A stretch of DNA of 64,000 bases from assembly GCA_024227565.1 (NCBI GenBank), contig JAAEUE010000290.1, forward strand, positions 162,963-226,962, read 5' to 3'. Of the stretch, positions 32,040 through 39,639 are shown in pieces (position 1 is the stretch's first letter; every line of letters begins with the position of its first letter). The stretch comes from Alphaproteobacteria bacterium (lineage in GTDB: Bacteria > Pseudomonadota > Alphaproteobacteria > Rhizobiales > CAJQND01). Position numbers and translations under genes: made by a program. The notes beneath the pieces were generated by a model, which saw only the letters and a list, made by a program, of their open reading frames with translations, was not told where the DNA came from and searched no databases.

Positions 32040-32435
32040 TCAACCTCCAATGAAGGCAATTGCCTCAATCTCAACCAGCATGGTCTCTTCAGCCAATGGG
32101 GTCTGCACCGTGGTGCGGGCCGGGGGATTTTGCGGGAACACCTTGGCAAACTCCTCGTTCATGATCTGAAAGTCGGCCATGTCCTTCAAATAGACATTGC
32201 ATTTCACAACGTCATCCCAGGTGGCCCCGCCCTCTTCCAGAACAGCTTGAACATTGGCCAATGTCTGGATGGTCTGGGCGCGCACATCGCCGACGGCGGT
32301 GACCTCGCCGGTCGCGTCCCAGGCCACTTGGCCTGCGGTGTAGATCATGCCGCCGGCCATCGCGCCAGGTGAATAGGGATAGGTTGGGCGCGGCTGGAAA
32401 TCCAGGCTGGCGGGCTTCAAGACAGTTCGAGGCAC
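32040..32435 (-). CDS. RidA family enamine/imine deaminase
   Basis: 131 residues of the RidA/YjgF fold. The carboxylate-binding arginine is in NPPARTTVQTPLAE near the C-terminus, and GGMIYTAGQVAWDATGEVTAVGDVRAQTIQTLANVQAVLEEGG is the usual core. RidA proteins hydrolyse reactive enamines from PLP enzymes. Some subfamilies sit in catabolic operons. Start is GTG with AAGGAG seven bases upstream; no ATG fits. It stands opposite the cupin-EamA pair, sharing a 106-base divergent region. Confidence 0.92.
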   Translation of the reverse strand: MPRTVLKPASLDFQPRPTYPYSPGAMAGGMIYTAGQVAWDATGEVTAVGDVRAQTIQTLANVQAVLEEGGATWDDVVKCNVYLKDMADFQIMNEEFAKVFPQNPPARTTVQTPLAEETMLVEIEAIAFIGG

Positions 32436-32541
32436 GGGTTCTCTCCTTGGTGAATTAAAATCGTCTTCTACCGGTTGGCGCCTGTGCTAGCATTTTCCCT
32501 TCGCTCCGGCGATCATCTTGGCCCTGGGAGAGTGGCACTAA

Positions 32542-32892
32542 ATGGACGCAATCAACCTGAAGCAAAAGCTGCAAGGGTTCTCCGACCATTGGTCGCCTAA
32601 GATCGTGAGCAAGTTCAACGGTCATGATGTGATGGTGGTGAAGGCCAAGGGCGAGTTTACCTGGCATGCCCATGACGACACGGACGACTTCTTCCTGGTG
32701 CTCGAAGGCAACATGACCATCGAGACGGAAAACGGCAACGTACATCTTGGGCCCGGCGATCTGCATGTGGTGCCCAAGGGGGTTGAGCACAGGCCGGTGG
32801 CTGAGGAGGAAGTGCACATCCTGCTGATCGAGCCGGAAGGCACGCCCAACACGGGCGATGCGGCCACGGCCGCCCAAAAGCAAGAAATCTGA
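32542..32892 (+). CDS. Single-domain cupin protein
   Basis: 116 residues. Cupin motif 1 is WHAHDDTDDFFLVLEG and motif 2 PGDLHVVPKGVEHRPVA, providing three His and possible acidic metal ligands. The family is broad (isomerases, dioxygenases, regulators), so no reaction is assigned. An EamA transporter starts 21 bases downstream in the same direction. A cupin-EamA association also occurs at the left end of this window. Confidence 0.88.
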   Translation: MDAINLKQKLQGFSDHWSPKIVSKFNGHDVMVVKAKGEFTWHAHDDTDDFFLVLEGNMTIETENGNVHLGPGDLHVVPKGVEHRPVAEEEVHILLIEPEGTPNTGDAATAAQKQEI

Positions 32893-32913
32893 TAAGGCCC
32901 GGCAGGTGCAGTC

Positions 32914-33828
32914 ATGAGCGATATCCCTGCGGCTCGTGACACCTCCTCAACCCTCACCGGCATTCTGCTGGTCATTGCGGGTGTGTCGCTGGGGGCCATC
33001 AACGGCGCGCTGTTCAAAGCCCTGACGCCGCTGCTGCCGGAGGTTCTGATCACCTTCGGGCGCTACGTGGTTTATCTGGCCATCATGCTGCCGGTTGCTC
33101 TGTGGCGCCGCGGACCTCAGGTGTTCTGGCCCCCGATGGCGTGGCTGCAGATCGCGCGCGGGGTGGTCCAGTGTCTCGGAACCCTGGCCTTTGTGGCAGC
33201 CGCGGTGGGGATGCCGGTCGCAGATGCCATCGCGCTGCTCTACGTCTATCCCTTCCTGGTGACCGCGGTCGCCCCATTTGCCTTGGGTGAAAAGGTTCCC
33301 AAGATTGCCTGGGTCGGCGTGGCCGGCGGGTTCATCGGGGTGCTGATCATCATGAAGCCGGGCTTTGACGGGGTGAACGTCTATGCGCTGTGGGGCGTGC
33401 TGTGCGGCTGCTGTGTGGCCGCTCAGCTGATGATCAGCCGCAAGCTTGCGCCCGTGTCTGGCGTCATCACCACCTCAACCTTCGGCGCCCTTGTGGGCAC
33501 CATCGTGCTGGGTTTGGGCGTGCCGTTTTTCTGGCAGGCGGTAAGCCTTGAGGCGGTTCTGCTGCTTTTGCTGCTGGGCGCTGTCACGGCCTTCAATCAG
33601 TCCTTGCTGCTGGCTGCGTTTGCCCGGGCCGAGGCCTCCACATTGGCGCCCTTTGGATATTTCGAAATTGTCGCCGCAGTTGTTGTCGGGTTCCTATGGT
33701 TTGGCGACTTTCCGGATCATGTGACCTGGACCGGCATTGGCATCATCATTGCGAGCGGCATTCTGGTGGCCCGCTCCCAGGTCACCGCGCGCAGCCTGAT
33801 CGGCCGGCGCCGGGGCCGGCCCGTCTAG
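32914..33828 (+). CDS. EamA/DMT superfamily transporter
   Basis: 304 residues with ten membrane helices in two EamA repeats; first repeat ends AIALLYVYPFLVTAVAPFALGEKVP, second ends TLAPFGYFEIVAAVVVGFLWFGDFPD. It probably exports a small metabolite. With the cupin gene immediately upstream it forms a two-gene unit. Nearby ureohydrolase and RidA genes point to nitrogen-compound metabolism, but this is only context. Short, basic C-terminus. Confidence 0.88.
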   Translation: MSDIPAARDTSSTLTGILLVIAGVSLGAINGALFKALTPLLPEVLITFGRYVVYLAIMLPVALWRRGPQVFWPPMAWLQIARGVVQCLGTLAFVAAAVGMPVADAIALLYVYPFLVTAVAPFALGEKVPKIAWVGVAGGFIGVLIIMKPGFDGVNVYALWGVLCGCCVAAQLMISRKLAPVSGVITTSTFGALVGTIVLGLGVPFFWQAVSLEAVLLLLLLGAVTAFNQSLLLAAFARAEASTLAPFGYFEIVAAVVVGFLWFGDFPDHVTWTGIGIIIASGILVARSQVTARSLIGRRRGRPV

Positions 33829-33936
33829 CCAGCGAGCCAAACCGCTACAATTGACGGCTTTGGGTTCACGATCTGGCAACCGGGTTCGTGTATGCCTGTG
33901 CCCTTAGTTTTGCTGTGCGCATGGGAGGTGGGGCTG

Positions 33937-34689
33937 ATGGCCGGTGCTGGGTTTGCTCTGGAAATATCCGGGCTGGAGAAGTCCTTTGACAGGCCTGCGG
34001 TCAGCGGCCTGGACCTGAAGGTCAAAGCCGGCGAGTTCTATGCCCTGTTGGGCCCGAACGGTGCGGGCAAAACAACGACCTTGCGCATGGTCTCCGGCCT
34101 GTTGATGCCCGATGCGGGATCGATTTCCGTATTCGGGATCGACGTTAAGCGCCAGCCCATCGAGGCCAAGAAGATTACGGCCTGGGTTTCCGACGAGCCG
34201 ATGATCTATGAGAAGCTCACGCCTTATGAGTATCTGGAGTTTGTCGCCGGCCTTTGGGAAATCAACGCCCAGGAAGCCGAACGCCGGGCAACCGAATTGC
34301 TGGAATGGCTCGAGCTTGCCCCCCACGCTCATGAGCGCTGCGGCGGATTCTCAAAAGGCATGCGCCAGAAGGTGGCCCTGGCCGGAGCGCTGGTGCACGA
34401 CCCCAAGCTGATCATTCTGGATGAGCCGCTCACCGGGCTTGATGCCGGCTCGGCGCGTCTGGTGAAAGATGTGCTGCTCAACCGGGTGCGCGACGGGGTC
34501 ACCGTTATCATGACAACCCACATTCTTGAGGTTGCCGAACGGATGGCCGAACGGATCGGCGTCATCGCTGCCGGCCGTCTCATCGCCGAGGGCACGCTGG
34601 ATGAGCTGCGCGCCCAGGCGGGCCAGGACGGCTCGAGCCTGGAGGATGTGTTCCTCAATCTGGTGGCTGAACATTCTGAGGCCGCTTAG
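33937..34689 (+). CDS. ABC transporter ATP-binding protein
   Basis: About 250 residues. Walker A GPNGAGKTT at 39-47, signature FSKGMRQKVALAGAL (SKGMRQ variant, usual in exporters of this subfamily), Walker B LIILDEPLTGLD and switch TTHILEVAE. ATG 33937 has GGGAGG eight bases upstream; an earlier ATG adds an unrelated hydrophobic leader. Its partner permease lies downstream across a 267-bp structured element. The TAG stop is formed by the first bases of that element (TAGAGCG), so the original C-terminus may have been longer. Confidence 0.92.
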   Translation: MAGAGFALEISGLEKSFDRPAVSGLDLKVKAGEFYALLGPNGAGKTTTLRMVSGLLMPDAGSISVFGIDVKRQPIEAKKITAWVSDEPMIYEKLTPYEYLEFVAGLWEINAQEAERRATELLEWLELAPHAHERCGGFSKGMRQKVALAGALVHDPKLIILDEPLTGLDAGSARLVKDVLLNRVRDGVTVIMTTHILEVAERMAERIGVIAAGRLIAEGTLDELRAQAGQDGSSLEDVFLNLVAEHSEAA

Positions 34690-34952
34690 AGCGAGATGAG
34701 AGGAGATTGAACCATATGATGGAGTCAAATAAGCCCGTGTCCAAGGCGCGACGCGCAGTGCGATGCGGGGCATCGGACAAGCGTCGCAACGCAGGAGATG
34801 GGCTTATTTGGCCCACCGAAGGCCGGCTGTTCGCGCCCGCTGAGCTTCGTTGCAGGCCACTTGTGGTCGGCCAGACCATGGCGCGACCTGCGCCTTGTCA
34901 GCAGACGCGGACAGCCGGTCATATGGCTCAATCTCCTCTCATCTCGCTCTAA
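34686..34952. repeat. 267-bp inverted-repeat element with two internal hairpins, inside an ABC transporter operon
   Basis: Outer arms 34686-34719 and 34919-34952 are inverted copies, 33 of 34 bases paired, beginning TTAGAGCGAGATGAG. Inside are hairpin A, CAAATAAGCCC (34726-34736) with GGGCTTATTTG (34800-34810), and hairpin B, CCGGCTGT (34823-34830) with ACAGCCGG (34911-34918), which itself holds TCGCGCC (34831-34837) / GGCGCGA (34880-34886). The whole can fold as a three-way junction. The left end forms the ATPase stop; the right end stops one base before the permease ATG. No transposase is encoded, so it is a MITE-like or regulatory element. Confidence 0.8.
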
Positions 34953-34953
34953 C

Positions 34954-36483
34954 ATGGCCCACCCCACATCCCATACGTGGTTTGCCCGGCACGAGCTGGG
35001 CCTGTTCTGGCGCGACTGGTTGTCGATGATGACGGCGGGCAAGCGCGGCAAGGAGTTACTTCTTGCTTCCGTTTTGGCCGCCATGGCGCTTGGTGCCCAT
35101 TGGATCGCCAGCGCCATCATCGGGGTGTGGGCTGCCGATGGCGTGGCCATGACCAAGGCCAATCTGGTTATGCTCAGCGGCGGCGGTATTCTGTTTTTCA
35201 CCCTGATGCTCTCCCAAGCGATGGAATCTGTGACGCGGGCCTACTACGCACGGTCAGATCTCGATTTGATCCTGTCGTCCCCGGCCTCCTCCAGGCGTCT
35301 CTTCGCCATCAGGACCGGCGCCATTGGTGTGTCGACCCTTATGCTGTCCGGCCTGATTGCCGGGCCGTTCATCAACATGCTTGCGGTGCGCGAAGGCTGG
35401 CACTGGCTGGCCGCCTACGGGGTTATGGCGTGCCTCGCCGCATTCGCCACCGCACTTGCGGTTCTTGGCGTGATCACCCTGTTCCGCACCGTTGGCCCAA
35501 AGCGCGCACGGCTGATCTCGCAAATTATCGCTGCGGTGGTTGGCGCCGGGTTCATCATCGGCATTCAAGCCGTTGCGATCATCTACTATGGCAGCCTGTC
35601 CCGGCTCGACGTTCTGCAGTCGCCTGAACTGATTGCCAATGCCCCTGATGTTTCAAGCTGGCTTTGGTTGCCGGCGCGGGCGGCCATGGGCGATGGCGCG
35701 GCACTCGTTGGTCTCGCTATCGCGTGCTTCGGTCTGCTTGGCTTTGTGATCTCGCTCAGCTCGTCCAGTTTCGGTCACCATGCGGTTTCGGCTGCAGGGG
35801 TTTCGGAAACCAAGCACCTGGAAACTCGGCGGGGCGAAGGCTTCCGGAGCATGAACCCGCGCAAGGCGCTTCGCCACAAAGAGTGGGTGCTGTTGAAGCG
35901 CGACCCCTGGTTGATCTCCCAAACGTTGATGCAGATCCTCTACCTTCTGCCGCCGGCCATGATGTTGTGGGTGTATTACGGCGAGAATTCGGGCTTCCTG
36001 GTGATCATCATCACCGTCCTGGTCATGGCGTCTGGCCAGCTTGCCGGCGGCTTGGCGTGGCTTGCCATCTCTGGCGAAGACGCCCACGACCTGGTGACCA
36101 CGGCGCCGGTGTCTGAACGGGCACTGGTGTGGGCCAAGGTTGAGGCCGTGATGAGCATCATTGCTGTGGTGGTTTCGCCGTTCATTCTGGCGATGGCCTT
36201 TGTCTCGGTGCGCACGGCTGTGGTGGCTGCTGTCGGTGTGTTCCTGTCGGCCGCATCCGCCACAGCAATTCAGCTGTGGTTCAGGGTTCAGGCCAAGCGC
36301 ACATTGTTCCGCCGCCGCCAGATCTCGTCGCGAACCGCCACATTGGGCGAGGCCTTTGCCTCCATCATGTGGGCCGGCACTGCGGGCCTTGCGGCGGGCG
36401 GATCCTGGCTTGCCGTTATGCCGGCTTTCCTGGCGCTGTGCATCATGCTGGCCATGAAAGTGGTCGCGCCCAAGGAGGTTTAA
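34954..36483 (+). CDS. ABC transporter permease
   Basis: 509 residues with about 12 hydrophobic segments. After a soluble N-terminus (MAHPTSHTWFARHELGLFWRD) come helix groups such as LLASVLAAMALGAHWIASAIIGV and a second half starting at LRHKEWVLLKRDPWLISQTLMQILYLLPPAMMLWVYY. It is the membrane partner of the upstream ATPase, probably an exporter of unknown cargo. ATG 34954 lies directly after the right arm of the structured element and has no purine-rich ribosome site; the base-paired upstream arm instead is its pyrimidine-rich complement. A longer frame upstream runs through the element and is judged spurious. Confidence 0.85.
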   Translation: MAHPTSHTWFARHELGLFWRDWLSMMTAGKRGKELLLASVLAAMALGAHWIASAIIGVWAADGVAMTKANLVMLSGGGILFFTLMLSQAMESVTRAYYARSDLDLILSSPASSRRLFAIRTGAIGVSTLMLSGLIAGPFINMLAVREGWHWLAAYGVMACLAAFATALAVLGVITLFRTVGPKRARLISQIIAAVVGAGFIIGIQAVAIIYYGSLSRLDVLQSPELIANAPDVSSWLWLPARAAMGDGAALVGLAIACFGLLGFVISLSSSSFGHHAVSAAGVSETKHLETRRGEGFRSMNPRKALRHKEWVLLKRDPWLISQTLMQILYLLPPAMMLWVYYGENSGFLVIIITVLVMASGQLAGGLAWLAISGEDAHDLVTTAPVSERALVWAKVEAVMSIIAVVVSPFILAMAFVSVRTAVVAAVGVFLSAASATAIQLWFRVQAKRTLFRRRQISSRTATLGEAFASIMWAGTAGLAAGGSWLAVMPAFLALCIMLAMKVVAPKEV

Positions 36484-36640
36484 AAGCTTTCTCGAGTGTA
36501 GCCCGAGGACGACAGAGCCATAATGCCTCGGTTTCAAGGGTGAGATTTGGTCACTCTTTCGGGCGCAAATTGCCTTGACGCAGTGATGGGCTCCGCGCCA
36601 CCTTGCGGTTCAGTCGCCTTAGGGAGCGAGGGAGCCCGTG

Positions 36641-37660
36641 ATGTCTGTTACCGAGACCCCCCAAGCTGCTGATGCGCCGGCCAAGCCGGTGCGCGAGGAA
36701 TGGAACTGGCATCCTGAACTGCCCATCGGCAACTCACCGGTCTTCGACTGGCCGCCGCGGCCCGTGGCTGCGCTCAAATGGCTTTCAAGATCTTGGCTGC
36801 GGGTGTCCGAGCAGTCATTATTTGCGCTGGCTGCCGTTATCGTCTGGTTCTATTTCCAGCCCGCCTTGGAGCTCTGCAAGGAGCTCGGGTTTGGCTGGAT
36901 CGCCCAGGTCTATCTGCGCAACCTCATCTTGATGGTGGTGGTTGCGGGCGGTTTGCATCTTTATTTCTACACCTACCGCAAACAGGGCAGCGCCCTGAAA
37001 TACGATCCCCGCGAGATGGCCAAGAAGGGGCGCAGCTACACCTTCAACAACCAGGTGTGGGACAACATGTTCTGGTCATTGGCGAGCGGGGTCACACAAT
37101 GGACCTGCTATGAGGTGTTGTTGTTGTGGGGCCTTGCCAATGGCTATGCACCGTTTTTGAGCTGGAGTGACAACCCGGTGCTGTTCCTGGGGTGGTTCCT
37201 GATCATCCCGATCTGGACCTCGTTTCATTTCTACTGGGTGCACCGTTTACTGCACTGGCCGCCGCTCTACCGGCTTGCCCATTCCCTGCACCACCGCAAC
37301 ACCAACGTAGGGCCCTGGTCGGGTTTCTCCATGCATCCGTTGGAGCACGTGATCTACCTGAGCTCGGTGCTGATCCACTTTGTGATCGCGTCCCATCCCA
37401 TCCATGTGTTCTTTCACATGTATTGGAACGCTCTGGGGGCAGCCACCACTCATACCGGGTATGAGGGCATGCTGGTGAAGGACAAGAACCGGCTGGACCT
37501 GGGCGCCTTTCACCATCAGCTGCACCACCGCTATTTTGAGTGCAACTACGGCAACCAGCCCATGCCCTGGGACAAATGGTTCGGCTCGTTCCACGACGGC
37601 ACGCCCGAGGCGACCGAACGGGTGCGGAAACGCCGCCGGCGCATGCATGGGTCAGCCTGA
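36641..37660 (+). CDS. Sterol desaturase / fatty acid hydroxylase superfamily protein
   Basis: 339 residues, membrane di-iron enzyme. Four to five hydrophobic segments and histidine clusters HRLLH, HSLHHRN, HPLEH and HHQLHH supply the eight or more His ligands expected for the superfamily. Substrates may be fatty acids, carotenoids or hopanoid-like lipids, which cannot be settled. The start ATG 36641 directly follows an in-frame GTG. The GAGGGAG ribosome site lies about ten bases upstream. The C-terminus is Arg-rich (VRKRRRRMHGSA). Confidence 0.9.
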   Translation: MSVTETPQAADAPAKPVREEWNWHPELPIGNSPVFDWPPRPVAALKWLSRSWLRVSEQSLFALAAVIVWFYFQPALELCKELGFGWIAQVYLRNLILMVVVAGGLHLYFYTYRKQGSALKYDPREMAKKGRSYTFNNQVWDNMFWSLASGVTQWTCYEVLLLWGLANGYAPFLSWSDNPVLFLGWFLIIPIWTSFHFYWVHRLLHWPPLYRLAHSLHHRNTNVGPWSGFSMHPLEHVIYLSSVLIHFVIASHPIHVFFHMYWNALGAATTHTGYEGMLVKDKNRLDLGAFHHQLHHRYFECNYGNQPMPWDKWFGSFHDGTPEATERVRKRRRRMHGSA

Positions 37661-38007
37661 GGAGGCTGTCCCCTCTCCCCGCATCCCTGCGAAAGCAGGG
37701 ATCCACCACTGGCAGCCAACCATGCGTTCAAAGATATGGGCCCCTGCTTTCGCAGGGGCGCGGGGGGGATGGTGCAAGGCGCATCGCCCTGCCGCTCCCG
37801 TCATGCCTGCGCAGGCAGGCATCCAGGGGCCGGGGATCGTATTTGCCACTAAATGGCTGGCTTTATACACACATGCTTGTTCATGTTCAGCGGCAGAAAA
37901 CTGCCAAAAAACGCGATTCTGCGAAACGAACCCAAATTCGCGTAAACGCCTGAGCGCAAATGGAAATTCGCGCTATATGGCCTTTGTGATTGAGTTTTTT
38001 TATTCAT
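37661..38007. repeat. Gap of paired CCTGCGAAAGCAGG-type palindromes plus a variant of the GAACCCAA motif
   Basis: Palindromes: ATCCCTGCGAAAGCAGGGAT at 37683-37702, CCCCTGCTTTCGCAGGGG at 37741-37758, ATGCCTGCGCAGGCAGGCAT at 37803-37822. At 37895-37908 and 37921-37935 are the two halves of the motif found whole at 31773 (AAAACTGCCAAA and GCGAAACGAACCCAA), separated by 12 bases. No gene is seen here; reading frames across it are repetitive artefacts. Confidence 0.7.
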
Positions 38008-38670
38008 CTAGTGAAATGGGCCCCTGCTTTCGCAGGGGCCCAGGGATAACAGTGCGGGGTAGCTGGAGGCGTTGCCGTAGAGTTCTGCAACACGCTCCCA
38101 GTTCACCAGGCTTTCCAGGAAGGCTTCCAGATAGGCAGGCCGGGCGTTGCGGTAGTCGATGTAGTAGGAGTGCTCCCACACATCGCAACCCAAAAGAGCC
38201 GTGCCGGCGCCAAGCGCAATCGGGTTCACGCCGTTTGCCGTCTTGGTGATTTCCAGCTTGCCGTCATTGTTCAGAATGAGCCAGCACCAGCCGGAGCCGA
38301 ACTGGGTCACGCCAGCTTGCACGAAGGCCTGCTTGAAAGCGTCCACGCCGCCAAGGTCTGCGTTGATCTTGGCTTCCAGGTCGCCCGGAATGGCGCCGCC
38401 GCCATTTGGCTTCATCCATTGCCAGAATTCAACGTGGTTCCAGTGCTGGCTGGCGTTGTTGAACAGGCCGCCGCCGGCGCCGCCGTTGTAGGAGCCGGCC
38501 ACAACCTCTTCGAGGGACTTGCCCTTCAGGTCGGACTCGTCCAGCAGCTTGTTGCCGTTCACAACATAGGCATTGTGGTGCTTGTCATGGTGGAATTCCA
38601 GGGTCTCTGCGGACATGTAGGGACCAAGGCTGTCATATGCATATGGAAGATCGGGAAGTTCGAAGGCCAC
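38008..38670 (-). CDS. sodB: Iron/manganese superoxide dismutase with repeat-derived C-terminus
   Basis: 220 residues. Metal ligands are His27 (EFHHDKHHNAYV), His77-type in NNASQHWNHVEFW, and the DVWEHSYYIDY Asp/His pair. Gln-containing GGGLFNNASQHW and active-site context fit the Fe-type SodB of Alphaproteobacteria. GTG start, with AGAGAGGA upstream. The usual end would be near VNWERVAELYGNAS; here the last 13 residues (LSLGPCESRGPFH) are encoded by an intergenic palindrome that has entered the 3' end. Confidence 0.94.
   Translation of the reverse strand: MAFELPDLPYAYDSLGPYMSAETLEFHHDKHHNAYVVNGNKLLDESDLKGKSLEEVVAGSYNGGAGGGLFNNASQHWNHVEFWQWMKPNGGGAIPGDLEAKINADLGGVDAFKQAFVQAGVTQFGSGWCWLILNNDGKLEITKTANGVNPIALGAGTALLGCDVWEHSYYIDYRNARPAYLEAFLESLVNWERVAELYGNASSYPALLSLGPCESRGPFH
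38018..38043. repeat. CCTGCGAAAGCAGG-type palindrome inside the 3' end of sodB
   Basis: The perfect stem GGGCCCCTG...CAGGGGCCC around CTTTCG is another copy of the palindrome family at 37683, 37741 and 60489. Read on the minus strand it codes GPCESRGP, the extra tail of SodB. Confidence 0.85.
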
Positions 38671-38850
38671 GTTGCGTCCTCTCTTTGGGTGTTCAGCGCA
38701 TCGGCTGGTTGTTCATTCTTGTGGGGGCATAAATATTTCGTCCCAGGCTTTGAGTCTATCCAAATCGGTGACCAAATTCTCATTGCACCTGACAGGGGCG
38801 GCCGCAAAGCCTATAGAAACCCTGGTCTTTGTGTTTTGCCGGTGTTCCGC

Positions 38851-39027
38851 ATGTCGAAAATCATCATGGTGATCTGTGCCGCTGTTGCGTTGATCCAGCT
38901 TATCAAGCCCTTGGGGTGGCCGGGTCTGAAGCGGCGCCAAGATGCCTGGAAGCTGGTTTTGTTCGGCGCTGGCGCCAGCGTGGCTTCCATCGCGGTTGCC
39001 TCGCTCATCGAGCGCGCGCTGAGCTGA
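38851..39027 (+). CDS. Small membrane protein, 58 residues, unknown
   Basis: MSKIIMVICAAVALIQLIKPLGWPGLKRRQDAWKLV and then FGAGASVASIAVASLIERAL: two hydrophobic helices joined by a short basic loop (GLKRRQD). Coding is supported by its clean helix pattern and by the position of its stop, three bases from the convergent AhpD-like gene. I do not recognise the family. The much longer frame running upstream lies antisense to sodB and is not real. Confidence 0.6.
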   Translation: MSKIIMVICAAVALIQLIKPLGWPGLKRRQDAWKLVLFGAGASVASIAVASLIERALS

Positions 39028-39030
39028 AGG

Positions 39031-39639
39031 TCAGCTGTGGGACCAATCGTCAGGATTGTCTGAATTGTTGGGTGACAGGCCAATGATGTCTCCCTTGGCG
39101 GAACAGCCAAGGCCAAGCACGGTGCGGTTGGCGTAGGAGAAATAGGCGCTGACTTGATTGATCTCGAGGATCTCCCCGTCGTCATAGCCAGACTGACGCA
39201 GGGCGTCGACGTCCGCTTCGGTGAGATCATGTGGCGCCTGCGTCAACGTTTGCGCGTAGCGCAGCGCGGCTTGCTCGCGAGCAGCGAGCGGGGTTGTTTC
39301 TATCGATCCGGCCTCCAGCGCAGCCCGAATGGCGTCCGCCTTCGGATCCCCGTCCAACAGACGTTTGAGCCCGGCAAAATGGTGCTCGACACAGTAGTCG
39401 CATTTGTTGAGCATGCTCACCCAAACCCCCAGCGTCTCCAGGAACCATTTGGGCACCTTGTTGCTGGCATGATGAAGCACGTTCTTATAGATCGCCATGT
39501 GCCCCTCCATGGAATGGGGGCGCAGGCTGTGGGCCATCATGATGTTGTCGACGTTATCGTCCGGCCCCTTCACCCGGTCATAGAGGGTCTTGAGGCGGCC
39601 TGTGGCCTCAGCGTAGGGGACGGTTTTGATCCAGCTCAT
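39031..39639 (-). CDS. AhpD/carboxymuconolactone decarboxylase-like peroxidase-related protein
   Basis: 202 residues. The redox pair is in LNKCDYCVEHHFAGLKRLL (CxxC followed by His), the alkylhydroperoxidase AhpD signature; the N-terminus MSWIKTVPYAEATGRLKTLYDRV fits the uncharacterised peroxidase-related subfamily. It likely reduces peroxides with thiol help. ATG overlaps the RibB-RibA-like stop by four bases (ATGA), so it is the third gene of an operon with a membrane protein and the riboflavin gene. Confidence 0.9.
   Translation of the reverse strand: MSWIKTVPYAEATGRLKTLYDRVKGPDDNVDNIMMAHSLRPHSMEGHMAIYKNVLHHASNKVPKWFLETLGVWVSMLNKCDYCVEHHFAGLKRLLDGDPKADAIRAALEAGSIETTPLAAREQAALRYAQTLTQAPHDLTEADVDALRQSGYDDGEILEINQVSAYFSYANRTVLGLGCSAKGDIIGLSPNNSDNPDDWSHS

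Noticed and set aside
34707..34952. Small ORF inside the structured element (81 residues)
   Set aside because: It starts with a good ribosome-like site but is made entirely from the inverted-repeat element and has no recognisable protein features.
38170..38850. 285-residue plus-strand frame ending at 39027
   Set aside because: Most of it is antisense to sodB; only the last 58 codons (38851-39027) look like a real small gene.
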